In this document: piece after piece, positions 8,631 to 18,027 of the stretch
Layout: each line of letters starts with the position of its first letter
Numbering within the stretch: position 1 is the first letter of the stretch
Source of the DNA: Pseudomonas iranensis
GTDB taxonomy: Bacteria; Pseudomonadota; Gammaproteobacteria; Pseudomonadales; Pseudomonadaceae
Direction: 5' to 3'
Length of the DNA: 64,000 nt
Assembly (NCBI RefSeq): GCF_014268585.2
Contig: NZ_CP077092.1
Coordinates: 868,001 to 932,000 of the forward strand
Notes under the pieces: generated by a model
The model's database searches: none
Seen by the model: the letters and a program-made list of their open reading frames with translations, nothing else
Told to the model about the DNA's origin: nothing
Made by a program: the position numbers and the translations under genes

Positions 8631-8936
8631 ATGAGCAGCCCCCTGATCGTTCAACTGGACCTGGCAGAATTCTGTGAGGCGGCCGATTTGTCGGACGTCT
8701 ACGTGATCGAAATCGTCGAGCACGGCATCCTCGAACCTCAGGGCGCGCAGCCCCGGGAATGGCGCTTCACCGATTACGAATTGGCCTTGGCCAAGCGTGC
8801 GGCGAAGCTGCGCCGTGATCTGGAACTGGAGTGGGAAGGCGTCGCGCTGGCGCTGGATCTGCTGGAAGAGGTGCGCGAATTGCGCGCCGAGAACCGCATG
8901 CTGCGCCAGCGCTTGGGGCGGTTGGTGGTGGAATAG
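8631..8936 (+). CDS. cbpM: Chaperone modulatory protein CbpM
   Basis: A 101-residue protein following cbpA in the same operon. It shows the MerR-like N-terminal half ('DLAEFCEAADLSDVYVIEIV', 'FTDYELALAKRAAKLRRDL') and a C-terminal helix ('ALDLLEEVRELRAENRMLR') as in E. coli CbpM. CbpM binds the J domain of CbpA and inhibits its co-chaperone and DNA-binding activities. Size and position match the family. Confidence 0.92.
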   Translation: MSSPLIVQLDLAEFCEAADLSDVYVIEIVEHGILEPQGAQPREWRFTDYELALAKRAAKLRRDLELEWEGVALALDLLEEVRELRAENRMLRQRLGRLVVE

Positions 8937-9142
8937 GTTGCCTGAAGGTTTTTCCGGGGCGGACCTGGCCTCACGGCGGGCCAGCCTGCTCCCACCGGGT
9001 TAGTGTTTGCGGGTGTGTCATTCGGTGTTAACCGGCAGCATGGTCTGATAGTTTTCCGGGCACAGGTCGGCAATGGATGCCGACTATCGCAGCGCTGGCC
9101 ATCCCGGTCAGCACTACGCAAATTTTGCAAGGAAGCCTGTCC

Positions 9143-10546
9143 ATGCCAGTCAAACCCAAGCCGCCCAAGCCGGGCACAGTCGATGTAAACACCCCAGCGC
9201 ACACACCTGTTGATGCAACCGCACATGGCCTTGAAACGCTGCGGATCACGCCCGATCCGTTCATTCGCCAGACGGCGCACGATACGCCCGGATCCGGTGG
9301 CGGCACGCGGCAAGTCGAGACAACAGCCGCAACGCCGACCGTGCAGGTTCATCCCTCATCGTCCAGCGCTACGAGAACCTCGACGGCCGAAAGCATTTCT
9401 CTGCAGCACTATCTGGTTCCATCCACGACGGCCTTGCCAGATGCCGATGCACAGGGATTTCGTGTTTTCAAGGGGCGCCAATACGCCGACCTGCACAATG
9501 GCGGTACCGTGCTGCTCGGCGTCGATGGCGAAACGGGCCTGTACCGGGCCAGACTCCCCAGCGAGGCGCGAGCGTCCGGGCCCGTTCTGGCGTTCGATCC
9601 GCTGAACAATCACTGGTATCCGCTGCAGGATTTCACAGCGTCTGCGCACGGGGCCGCACCCATGCCGCGAAAAAGCCGCGGGGTAAACCGGCAGAGCGAT
9701 GAGGAGTTCGAGTCGGCACTCGAAGAGCTGCCCCATGATTCCGATGGCGCCAATGAGGTGTTTTATCTGGCCTCTGAATCCATGCCGGTCAAACCCTGGA
9801 CGGCAGATGAACTGTGGGCGATGCGCAGCGAAACCCGTTATTCATTCCTGGCCAATCAACTGGGCACCTACAACCGCGCCAACAACGGCAAGTACCCGCT
9901 CAGAGACACCGCTGGCAGGCCGATTCGCATCAGTAAACTGCAAACCAAAGTGCGTTTCGAAAACGGTGACCTTTACACGTCTGAGCAGATCAAGCCCTAC
10001 ATCAAGTTCGAAGGTTTCGAAGATGTCGCGCGGCTGTATGAAGAAAAGCTGCAATGGCGAGTGTTCACCGAAGCTGACGTCAAAGTCCCTGGCGAGCGGG
10101 CTTTGGTCGGTCAGTCCATGGTGGTAGCCAACCGGCGTATTGCCAAAGGCGAGGCGCTGGGGGTCTACGGTGGTGCGATAACGCCGGCACGCTTCGTCCA
10201 GCCCCATGAGCAGACTTTCACCATGCTGGCAGGCATGCGCTTGAAGTATGGCGCCGGAGAATTCATCCCCGACCCGCTGGCAATACTGGGGGACAACATC
10301 ATGTCCCGAATCAACTCCAACTTCGAATATGACGCGACGGGCAAACCTGTCCGCCAGGCGAAGGAGGGGTACAACGTCGAACTCGTGCCGTTCGATGTCG
10401 AGGCGCAACAGTGGATAGGCAAACAACTGGTGACCAAGGACTTTATCCTCAATGCCGTGTTCGCCTCCCAGGACATACCGGCAGGAACCGAGCTGCGTCT
10501 GGACTACAACTACAGCGAACAACAGATGTCGTGGGCGTTTCCTTGA
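9143..10546 (+). CDS. SET-domain protein, candidate secreted effector
   Basis: A 467-residue protein in three parts. Residues 1-80 are Pro/Thr/Ser-rich and look disordered. Residues about 110-180 form a module ('GFRVFKGRQYADL', 'GLYRARLPSEARASGPVLAF', 'HWYPL') that I recognise as the kind of linker found in Pseudomonas dermonecrotic-toxin-like proteins. Residues about 315-462 read as a SET domain: cofactor-side motif 'KGEALGVYGG' (339-344), 'MSRINSN' with Asn391 in place of the usual NHS motif, and the closing 'DIPAGTELRLDYNY' with putative catalytic Tyr455. SET proteins methylate protein lysines; bacterial ones include host-histone modifiers of Legionella and Chlamydia. No signal peptide or membrane segment is seen. 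AAGGA at 9129-9133 supports ATG 9143. It interrupts nothing but lies as single plus-strand cargo between cbpM and ureC. Methyltransferase activity and secretion are inferences. Confidence 0.72.
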   Translation: MPVKPKPPKPGTVDVNTPAHTPVDATAHGLETLRITPDPFIRQTAHDTPGSGGGTRQVETTAATPTVQVHPSSSSATRTSTAESISLQHYLVPSTTALPDADAQGFRVFKGRQYADLHNGGTVLLGVDGETGLYRARLPSEARASGPVLAFDPLNNHWYPLQDFTASAHGAAPMPRKSRGVNRQSDEEFESALEELPHDSDGANEVFYLASESMPVKPWTADELWAMRSETRYSFLANQLGTYNRANNGKYPLRDTAGRPIRISKLQTKVRFENGDLYTSEQIKPYIKFEGFEDVARLYEEKLQWRVFTEADVKVPGERALVGQSMVVANRRIAKGEALGVYGGAITPARFVQPHEQTFTMLAGMRLKYGAGEFIPDPLAILGDNIMSRINSNFEYDATGKPVRQAKEGYNVELVPFDVEAQQWIGKQLVTKDFILNAVFASQDIPAGTELRLDYNYSEQQMSWAFP

Positions 10547-10557
10547 TCAACTGATGA

Positions 10558-10600
10558 CGGCAGCTGAATACGGATATGCACATCCGTATTCAGCCTGCCG
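10558..10600. terminator. Strong stem-loop between convergent SET gene and ureC
   Basis: CGGCA plus GCTGAATACGGAT pairs with ATCCGTATTCAGC plus TGCCG around the loop ATGCAC, with only small interruptions. It lies 12 bases after the SET gene stop and just beyond the ureC stop. There is no long T-run on either side, so it is a probable transcript-end hairpin rather than a textbook intrinsic terminator. Confidence 0.65.
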
Positions 10601-10606
10601 CGATCA

Positions 10607-12307
10607 TCAAAACAGAAAATAGCGCTGCGCCATCGGCAACGTTTCCGCCGGCTCGCACCACAGCAACACGCCATCGGCCTTGACCTGATAGGTCTGCGGA
10701 TCAACATCGATATCCGGCAGATAGTCGTTGTGGATCAGGTCGGTTTTCTGCACGTCGCGACAGCCTTTGACCACGCCGATTTTCTTCTTCAACCCCAACG
10801 CTTGCGGCAATCCCGCTTCGTGCGCCGCCTGGCTGATAAAGGTCAGGCTGGTGGCGTGCAGCGAGCCGCCGTAGCTGGCGAACATCGGGCGGTAGTGCAC
10901 CGGTTGCGGCGTGGGAATCGAGGCGTTGGCGTCGCCCATCAGGCTCGCGGCAATCGCGCCGCCCTTGAGAATCAGCGTCGGCTTCACACCAAAGAACGCC
11001 GGGCGCCACAGCACCAGATCGGCCCACTTGCCGACTTCGATCGAGCCGACTTCATGGCTGATGCCGTGGGTAATCGCCGGGTTGATCGTGTACTTGGCGA
11101 TGTAACGCTTGGCGCGGAAGTTGTCGTTGCCCTCACCGTCCTGGGGCAGTGGGCCGCGCTGTTTTTTCATCTTGTCGGCGGTCTGCCAGGTGCGCGTGAT
11201 GACTTCACCGACGCGGCCCATGGCCTGACTGTCGGAGCTGATCATCGAGAACGCGCCGAGGTCGTGGAGGATGTCTTCGGCGGCGATCGTTTCGCGGCGG
11301 ATACGGCTTTCGGCAAACGCGACGTCTTCGGCGATGCTCGGGTCGAGGTGGTGGCAGACCATCAGCATGTCGAGGTGTTCGTCGATGGTGTTACGAGTGA
11401 ACGGCCGGGTCGGGTTGGTCGAGCTCGGCAGCACGTTGGGGAAGCCGCAGGCCTTGATGATGTCCGGCGCGTGGCCGCCACCGGCGCCTTCCGTGTGATA
11501 AGTGTGGATGGTGCGGCCCTTGAATGCGCCGAGGGTGGTTTCGACAAAACCGGATTCGTTGAGGGTGTCGGTGTGGATCGCCACCTGCACGTCGTACTGG
11601 TCGGCGACGTTGAGGCAGTTGTCGATGCTCGCCGGGGTGGTGCCCCAGTCCTCGTGCAGTTTGAGGCCGATGGCGCCGGCCTTGACCTGTTCGATCAACG
11701 GCTCCGGCAGGCTGGCGTTACCCTTGCCGGTCAGACCGATGTTCATCGGGAAAGCATCGGCGGCCTGGAGCATGCGCGCCAGATGCCACGGGCCGGAGGT
11801 GCAGGTGGTGGCGTTGGTGCCGGTGGCCGGCCCGGTGCCGCCGCCGATCATGGTGGTGACGCCGCTCATCAGCGCTTCTTCGATCTGCTGCGGGCAGATG
11901 AAGTGGATATGCGTGTCGATGCCGCCAGCGGTGAGGATCATGCCTTCGCCGGCAATCACTTCGGTGCCGGCGCCGATGGCGATGGTCACGTTGGGCTGCA
12001 CATCGGGGTTGCCGGCCTTGCCGATCGCGGCGATGCGCCCGTCCTTGAGGCCGACGTCGGCCTTGACGATGCCCCAGTGGTCGATGATCAGCGCGTTGGT
12101 GATCAGCGTGTCGACGACTTCGGCGGCGAGCAACTGGCTCTGACCCTGGCCATCGCGGATGACTTTGCCGCCACCGAACTTCACTTCCTCGCCGTAGGTG
12201 GTGAAGTCCTTCTCGACTTCGATCCACAGCTCGGTATCGGCCAGGCGCACCTTGTCGCCGACGGTGGGGCCGAACATGTCGGCGTAGGCTTGTCTGGAGA
12301 TTTTCAT
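10607..12307 (-). CDS. ureC: Urease subunit alpha
   Basis: A 566-residue amidohydrolase, the catalytic subunit hydrolysing urea to ammonia and carbamate. Visible landmarks: '[14 protein letters not shown]' (first nickel-binding His pair), the carbamylated lysine in '[10 protein letters not shown]' (Lys216), '[12 protein letters not shown]', the flap region '[14 protein letters not shown]' and '[10 protein letters not shown]' with the catalytic flap His. Length matches ureases (about 567). ATG 12307 gives the standard '[15 protein letters not shown]'; an ATG at 12313 adds only two residues. It is last in the urease operon, separated from ureB by a REPIN. The accessory genes ureEFG are not in the window. 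Confidence 0.98.
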   Translation of the reverse strand: MKISRQAYADMFGPTVGDKVRLADTELWIEVEKDFTTYGEEVKFGGGKVIRDGQGQSQLLAAEVVDTLITNALIIDHWGIVKADVGLKDGRIAAIGKAGNPDVQPNVTIAIGAGTEVIAGEGMILTAGGIDTHIHFICPQQIEEALMSGVTTMIGGGTGPATGTNATTCTSGPWHLARMLQAADAFPMNIGLTGKGNASLPEPLIEQVKAGAIGLKLHEDWGTTPASIDNCLNVADQYDVQVAIHTDTLNESGFVETTLGAFKGRTIHTYHTEGAGGGHAPDIIKACGFPNVLPSSTNPTRPFTRNTIDEHLDMLMVCHHLDPSIAEDVAFAESRIRRETIAAEDILHDLGAFSMISSDSQAMGRVGEVITRTWQTADKMKKQRGPLPQDGEGNDNFRAKRYIAKYTINPAITHGISHEVGSIEVGKWADLVLWRPAFFGVKPTLILKGGAIAASLMGDANASIPTPQPVHYRPMFASYGGSLHATSLTFISQAAHEAGLPQALGLKKKIGVVKGCRDVQKTDLIHNDYLPDIDVDPQTYQVKADGVLLWCEPAETLPMAQRYFLF

Positions 12308-12357
12308 GGGCATGCCTTGAGATTCAATTGGGTCTGAAATCGCTCGCATTACTCGCT

Positions 12358-12423
12358 TTCGCGAGCAGGCTCGCTCCCACATTTGATTGCGTTCTCATGT
12401 GGGAGCGAGCCTGCTCGCGAAGG
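12358..12423. repeat. REPIN-like inverted pair inside the urease operon
   Basis: TTCGCGAGCAGGCTCGCTCC and its reverse complement between ureB and ureC, about 24 bases after the ureB stop on the transcribed strand. As RNA it would form a strong hairpin between two structural-subunit cistrons. Copy 4 of 7. Confidence 0.9.
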
Positions 12424-12446
12424 GGCCAGAGCGGGCACCGTGTTGT

Positions 12447-13824
<1,378 letters not shown>

Positions 13825-13833
13825 GGCGCGGCC

Positions 13834-14136
13834 TCAGACGATCGGCTGGTGAACGGTGACCAGTTTGGTGCCGTCGGGGAACGTCGCCTCGACCTGGATT
13901 TCCGGGATCATTTCCGCGATGCCTTCCATCACTTGCTCGCGGCTGAGCAGGGTGGTGCCGTAGTGCATCAGCTCGGCCACGGTCTGGCCGTCGCGGGCGC
14001 CCTCGAGCAGGGCGGCGGAGATGTAGGCCATGGCTTCCGGGTAATTGAGTTTCACGCCACGGGCCAGCCGCCGCTCGGCGACGAGGCCGGCGGTGAAGAT
14101 CAGCAGCTTGTCTTTTTCGCGTGGGGTCAGGTCCAT
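13834..14136 (-). CDS. ureA: Urease subunit gamma
   Basis: A 100-residue structural subunit with typical sequence '[20 protein letters not shown]', '[20 protein letters not shown]', '[18 protein letters not shown]' and '[15 protein letters not shown]'. Full length for UreA. It is first of the structural cluster ureA-pat-GNAT-ureB-ureC; a repeat element separates it from ureD upstream. Confidence 0.98.
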   Translation of the reverse strand: MDLTPREKDKLLIFTAGLVAERRLARGVKLNYPEAMAYISAALLEGARDGQTVAELMHYGTTLLSREQVMEGIAEMIPEIQVEATFPDGTKLVTVHQPIV

Positions 14137-14201
14137 GGTTCGGGTTCCATCAGGGCAGATTCGGGTGGCTCTCGAGAAGTGTGGGGTGCCAGTTGGAGCA
14201 G

Positions 14202-14361
14202 CCCCTCACCCTAGCCCTCTCCCGAGGGAGAGGGGACTGATCTTGGTTGTTTTCAATGGCCAATTCAGTCAGCAATATTCGTTCAGGCAGATAAATTCAT
14301 TTCAGACGACTCGGTCAGGCTCCCTCTCCCTCCGGGAGAGGGCGGGGGGTGAGGGTCGGGG
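14202..14361. repeat. 160-bp element with CCCTCACCCTAGCCCTCTCC ends
   Basis: One end is CCCCTCACCCTAGCCCTCTC followed by a small CCCGAGGG hairpin; the other end is the inverted equivalent (CCGGGAGAGGGC then GGGGTGAGGG). The interior of about 90 bases is AT-richer and shares nothing obvious with the other copy at 19551-19710. It fills the ureD-ureA gap. The two copies flank the segment ureD-urtE-urtD-urtC-urtB. Confidence 0.8.
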
Positions 14362-14363
14362 TT

Positions 14364-15203
14364 TCAGGTGCTCCATATTCTTGGCGCGATAGCTTCGCGG
14401 CCCAGCAGCACAGGCCTTAGCAGTCGCCATAAATCAATCAGCCAGGCGCGAGCGAGCAACGCCTCACTGGCCAGACACCGCGCCACCAGCAACCCCGGCA
14501 GTTGGGTCAAATCCCCGCGTACCTCATGCCCCAGCGAGCGGCAGCGCTCCAGCAACTCGGCCTCAATCTCACCGGTGACCAGCATCGTTGCGAACACCGG
14601 ATTGCCATCCAGGCCGATCGGCGAGTCGAGTAAACCGTCCGCACCGACAATGCGCTGCCGTTCGTGCCAGAGCAACTGACCATCGCGGCGGATGTCCAGG
14701 TGCGCCTGAAAATGCCCGAGGTCAAAACGCTCGCCGCTGGCCGGACGACCGAGCGCCACCACGTCCCAGTAGAACAGCCGCGCATCGCCTTCGAGCTCGA
14801 TCGTTGTGCTCAACTCAGCCTGCGCGGCGCTGTAGACGATGGTTTCCTGCGGCAGCCATTCCAGAGTCGCACCGGCAGCGACTTGCAAGTCGAGCTGCTG
14901 ATACGCCGGCCCACCGGCGCGATACCACTTGGCAGCGCCGGGGCTGGTAATTTGCGCCCAGGCGTTGTGTTCGACGCGCGCGCTGATATCGAGCCGATCA
15001 CCACCGGCAATTCCGCCCGGTGGGTGGACGATGATGTGCTGGCAGACCTCGGGGCCTTCGGCGTACAGATGCTTTTGCACGCGCAGCGGGCCGAGGTGAC
15101 GACGCATGACCGGGCGCGTGCAATCGCCGAAGCGCGCGTAGGCCAGTTCCAGCTCGGCGTGCCAGCTCGGGGTAAACAGGGCAGGTGCAACAATCGAATT
15201 CAT
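14364..15203 (-). CDS. ureD: Urease accessory protein UreD
   Basis: A 279-residue scaffold protein for nickel insertion into urease (acts with UreF and UreG, not encoded here). Conserved blocks are '[22 protein letters not shown]', shown in part as the KxLYPE-like region, 'GGDRLDI', '[12 protein letters not shown]' and 'WLPQETIVY', plus the C-terminal '[13 protein letters not shown]'. Full length. It is 44 bases downstream of urtE in the transcribed direction, so urea transport and urease maturation are one transcription unit or closely linked units. Confidence 0.95.
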   Translation of the reverse strand: MNSIVAPALFTPSWHAELELAYARFGDCTRPVMRRHLGPLRVQKHLYAEGPEVCQHIIVHPPGGIAGGDRLDISARVEHNAWAQITSPGAAKWYRAGGPAYQQLDLQVAAGATLEWLPQETIVYSAAQAELSTTIELEGDARLFYWDVVALGRPASGERFDLGHFQAHLDIRRDGQLLWHERQRIVGADGLLDSPIGLDGNPVFATMLVTGEIEAELLERCRSLGHEVRGDLTQLPGLLVARCLASEALLARAWLIDLWRLLRPVLLGREAIAPRIWST

Positions 15204-15247
15204 GGTTTTGTGATTATCGTTAGGAAGCTACAGATTAGACCGGCGCG

Positions 15248-15946
15248 TTAGATCGTGACCAGCCCGCGTACACCCTCGGCCTCCATATTTTCACCGCGAC
15301 CCTGCTGAACGATCTCGCCCCGTGACATCACCAGGTATTGATCGGCCAGCTCGGCGGCGAAATCGTAGAACTGCTCGACCAGCAGAATCGCCATGTCACC
15401 GCGCGCCGCGAGCTGCTTGATCACCGCGCCGATTTCTTTGATCACCGACGGTTGAATGCCTTCGGTCGGCTCATCAAGAATCAGCAGGCGCGGGCGGCTG
15501 GCCAATGCGCGGCCGATCGCCAGTTGCTGTTGCTGACCACCGGACAGATCGCCGCCACGGCGCTGCTTCATTTGTAGCAGCACCGGGAATAGTTCGTAGA
15601 TGAAACCTGGAACTTCTTTGGCTTCTGAGCCTGGAAAGCGCGACAGGCCCATCAGCAGATTTTCTTCTACCGTCAGGCGCCCGAAGATCTCACGGCCCTG
15701 CGGCACGTAGGCGATACCGGCATGCACACGCTGATGCGGTTTGAACGTGGTGATCGGTTTGCCTTCCCAGTTCACCGCACCTTCCTTGGCCGGCAGCAGG
15801 CCCATCAGGCACTTGAGCAGGGTGGTCTTGCCCACGCCGTTACGGCCGAGCAGGCAGGTGACTTCACCGACCTTCACGTCAAAGCTCAGGCCGCGCAGGA
15901 TGTGGCTACCGCCGTAGTACTGATGCAGCTTGTCGACTTGCAGCAT
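15248..15946 (-). CDS. urtE: Urea ABC transporter ATP-binding protein UrtE
   Basis: A 232-residue ABC ATPase of the LivF/UrtE type: Walker A 'LLGRNGVGKTTLLK' , Q-loop 'YVPQGREIFGRLTVEENL', signature 'DLSGGQQQQLAIGRAL', Walker B 'LLILDEPTEGIQPSVI' and the switch His in 'MAILLVEQFYDFA'. It powers high-affinity urea uptake together with UrtD. ATG 15946 is chosen over TTG 15952; both precede 'LQVDKLHQYYGG'. A REP-rich gap of about 135 bases separates it from urtD. Confidence 0.95.
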   Translation of the reverse strand: MLQVDKLHQYYGGSHILRGLSFDVKVGEVTCLLGRNGVGKTTLLKCLMGLLPAKEGAVNWEGKPITTFKPHQRVHAGIAYVPQGREIFGRLTVEENLLMGLSRFPGSEAKEVPGFIYELFPVLLQMKQRRGGDLSGGQQQQLAIGRALASRPRLLILDEPTEGIQPSVIKEIGAVIKQLAARGDMAILLVEQFYDFAAELADQYLVMSRGEIVQQGRGENMEAEGVRGLVTI

Positions 15947-15965
15947 GTCCAAATTCTCCCCCGGT

Positions 15966-16075
15966 GATCGTTCCCACGCTCTGCGTGGGAACGCATCCCG
16001 TGACGCTCCGCGTCACATAACGGCGGACGCAGAGCGTCCATGGCGGCATTCCCACGCAGAGCGTGGGAACGATCT
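15966..16075. repeat. Palindromic GTTCCCACGCTCTGCGTGGG repeat cluster
   Basis: GATCGTTCCCACGCTCTGCG is itself a hairpin and recurs inverted at the other end (TTCCCACGCAGAGCGTGGGA followed by ACGATC). Between them sit a second small hairpin (GTGACGCTCCGCGTCAC) and GGACGCAGAGCGTCC. This is a repeat family distinct from the REPINs and occupies the urtD-urtE gap. Confidence 0.85.
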
Positions 16076-16081
16076 AGGTCT

Positions 16082-16951
16082 TCAGCGGCCGAGGTAGACC
16101 TCGATCACCCGCTCGTTTTCCTGCACTTGCTCCAGCGAGCCCTCGGCCAGAACGCTGCCCTGATGCAGCACCGTGACGTGGTCGGCAATCGAGCCGACAA
16201 AGCCCATGTCGTGCTCGACCACCATCAGCGAATGCTTGCCCGCCAGCGATTTGAACAGCTCGGCGGTGAACTCGGTTTCGGCGTCGGTCATGCCGGCTAC
16301 CGGTTCGTCGAGCAGGAGCAATTGCGGGTCCTGCATCAGCAACATGCCGATCTCGAGAAACTGCTTCTGGCCGTGGGACAACAGCCCGGCCTGGCGATTG
16401 ACCGAGGTGGTCAGGCGAATCGTCTCGAGCACTTCGCTGATGCGATCCTTCTGCTCGCCACTCAAGCGCGCACGCAAACTGGCCCACACCGACTTGTCGG
16501 TCTTCTGCGCCAGCTCCAGGTTTTCAAACACGCTCAAAGCTTCGAATACCGTCGGTTTCTGAAACTTGCGGCCGATGCCGTACTGGGCAATCTGCACTTC
16601 GCTCATCTGCGTCAGATCCAGGGTTTCACCGAACCAGGCCTTGCCGTGGCTGGGCCGGGTCTTGCCGGTGATCACGTCCATCAGCGTGGTTTTACCCGCA
16701 CCGTTGGGGCCGATGATGCAGCGCAGTTCGCCGACGCCGATGTACAGGTTGAGATTGTTCAGCGCACGGAAGCCGTCGAAGCTGACGCTGATGTCTTCCA
16801 GCGTCAGGATGGTGCCGTGGCGCGTATCTAGGCCGGGACCGACGCGCTGGCCGAGGCCGATCGAGTCGCGGCTGGTGCCTTCGTCCTTGTTCGGTTCCAC
16901 GGGGAAAAACGCCGGCTCCAGCATGAATTCAGCACTCGCTGTGACTCTCAT
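16082..16951 (-). CDS. urtD: Urea ABC transporter ATP-binding protein UrtD
   Basis: A 289-residue ABC ATPase. An N-terminal extension of about 45 residues precedes the ATPase domain: Walker A 'CIIGPNGAGKTTLMDVITG', Q-loop region 'QYGIGRKFQKPTVFEALSV', signature 'GLLSHGQKQFLEIGMLL', Walker B 'LLLLDEPVAGMTD' and switch 'SLMVVEHDMGFV'. The LSHGQ signature (rather than LSGGQ) is normal for UrtD/LivG types. It overlaps urtC by four bases at its start. Confidence 0.95.
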   Translation of the reverse strand: MRVTASAEFMLEPAFFPVEPNKDEGTSRDSIGLGQRVGPGLDTRHGTILTLEDISVSFDGFRALNNLNLYIGVGELRCIIGPNGAGKTTLMDVITGKTRPSHGKAWFGETLDLTQMSEVQIAQYGIGRKFQKPTVFEALSVFENLELAQKTDKSVWASLRARLSGEQKDRISEVLETIRLTTSVNRQAGLLSHGQKQFLEIGMLLMQDPQLLLLDEPVAGMTDAETEFTAELFKSLAGKHSLMVVEHDMGFVGSIADHVTVLHQGSVLAEGSLEQVQENERVIEVYLGR

Positions 16952-18027
16952 TGTTCACCTCGTTTCTTCAGCAGACCGATCACGCCCTTGGGCAGGTACA
17001 ACGTCACGACGATGAACAGCGCGCCGAGGAAGAACAGCCAGTATTCCGGGAAGGCCACGGTGAACCAGCTCTTCATGCCGTTGACCACGCCGGCGCCGAG
17101 CAGCGGACCGATCAGCGTGCCGCGCCCGCCGAGGGCGACCCACACCGCCGCTTCGATCGAGTTGGTCGGCGACATTTCGCTGGGGTTGATGATGCCGACT
17201 TGCGGCACGTACAGCGCTCCGGCGAGGCCGCACAGCACCGCACTCAGCACCCAGACGAACAGCTTGAAACCGCGCGGGTCGTAGCCGCAGAACATCAAAC
17301 GGTTTTCTGCATCGCGCAGCGCCGTCAGCACGCGGCCGAACTTGCTCTGCGCCAGGCGCCAGCCGATGAACAGGCTCGCCACCAGCAACAACACCGTGGC
17401 CAGAAACAGCACCGCGCGGGTGCCCGCTTCGGTGATGCCGAAACCGAGAATCGTGCGGAAATTGGTGAAACCGTTGTTGCCGCCAAACCCGGTCTCGTTG
17501 CGGAAAAACAGGAGCATGCCGGCGAAGGTCAGCGCCTGGGTCATGATCGAGAAATACACGCCCTTGATCCGCGAACGGAAGGCGAAAAAGCCGAACACCA
17601 GCGCCAGCAGACCCGGCGCCAGCACCACCAGGCACATGGCCCAGATAAAGCTGCTGGTGCCGGTCCAGTACCACGGCAATTCGCTCCACGACAGGAAAGT
17701 CATGAACGCTGGCAAGCCATCGCCGGCCGCCTGCCGCATCAGGTACATGCCCATCGCGTACCCGCCGAGGGCGAAGAACAAACCGTGGCCCAGCGACAGC
17801 AGGCCGGCATAGCCCCAGACCAGATCCAGCGCCAGGGCGACGATGGCGTAGCAGAGGATTTTGCCGACCAGGGTCAGCGTGTAGGCCGAGACGTGCAGGG
17901 CATTGTCTGGCGCGAGCAGTGACAGCAGCGGCAGAACGATCAGCAGCGCGAGGATCACCCCGCCGACCGCGAGCGTGACTTTCGGCCCGGCCTTTTGTGT
18001 GGCCGTGACTAACAGAGGCTGGTTCAT
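16948..18027 (-). CDS. urtC: Urea ABC transporter permease UrtC
   Basis: A 359-residue inner-membrane permease with about ten hydrophobic segments, the LivM-like motifs 'LVWGYAGLLSLGHGLFFALGGYAMG' region (in part) and 'RFGRVLTALRDAENRLMF'-like EAA loop, here 'KFGRVLTALRDAENRL', and 'GGRGTLIGPLLGAGVVNG' near the C-terminus. It forms the translocation pore with UrtB. The start overlaps the urtB stop by one base and its stop overlaps urtD by four, showing tight coupling. Confidence 0.95.
   Translation of the reverse strand: MNQPLLVTATQKAGPKVTLAVGGVILALLIVLPLLSLLAPDNALHVSAYTLTLVGKILCYAIVALALDLVWGYAGLLSLGHGLFFALGGYAMGMYLMRQAAGDGLPAFMTFLSWSELPWYWTGTSSFIWAMCLVVLAPGLLALVFGFFAFRSRIKGVYFSIMTQALTFAGMLLFFRNETGFGGNNGFTNFRTILGFGITEAGTRAVLFLATVLLLVASLFIGWRLAQSKFGRVLTALRDAENRLMFCGYDPRGFKLFVWVLSAVLCGLAGALYVPQVGIINPSEMSPTNSIEAAVWVALGGRGTLIGPLLGAGVVNGMKSWFTVAFPEYWLFFLGALFIVVTLYLPKGVIGLLKKRGEQ

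Noticed and set aside
10730..12337. A plus-strand open frame of 535 codons opposite ureC
   Set aside because: It is antisense to urease alpha and shows no family features.
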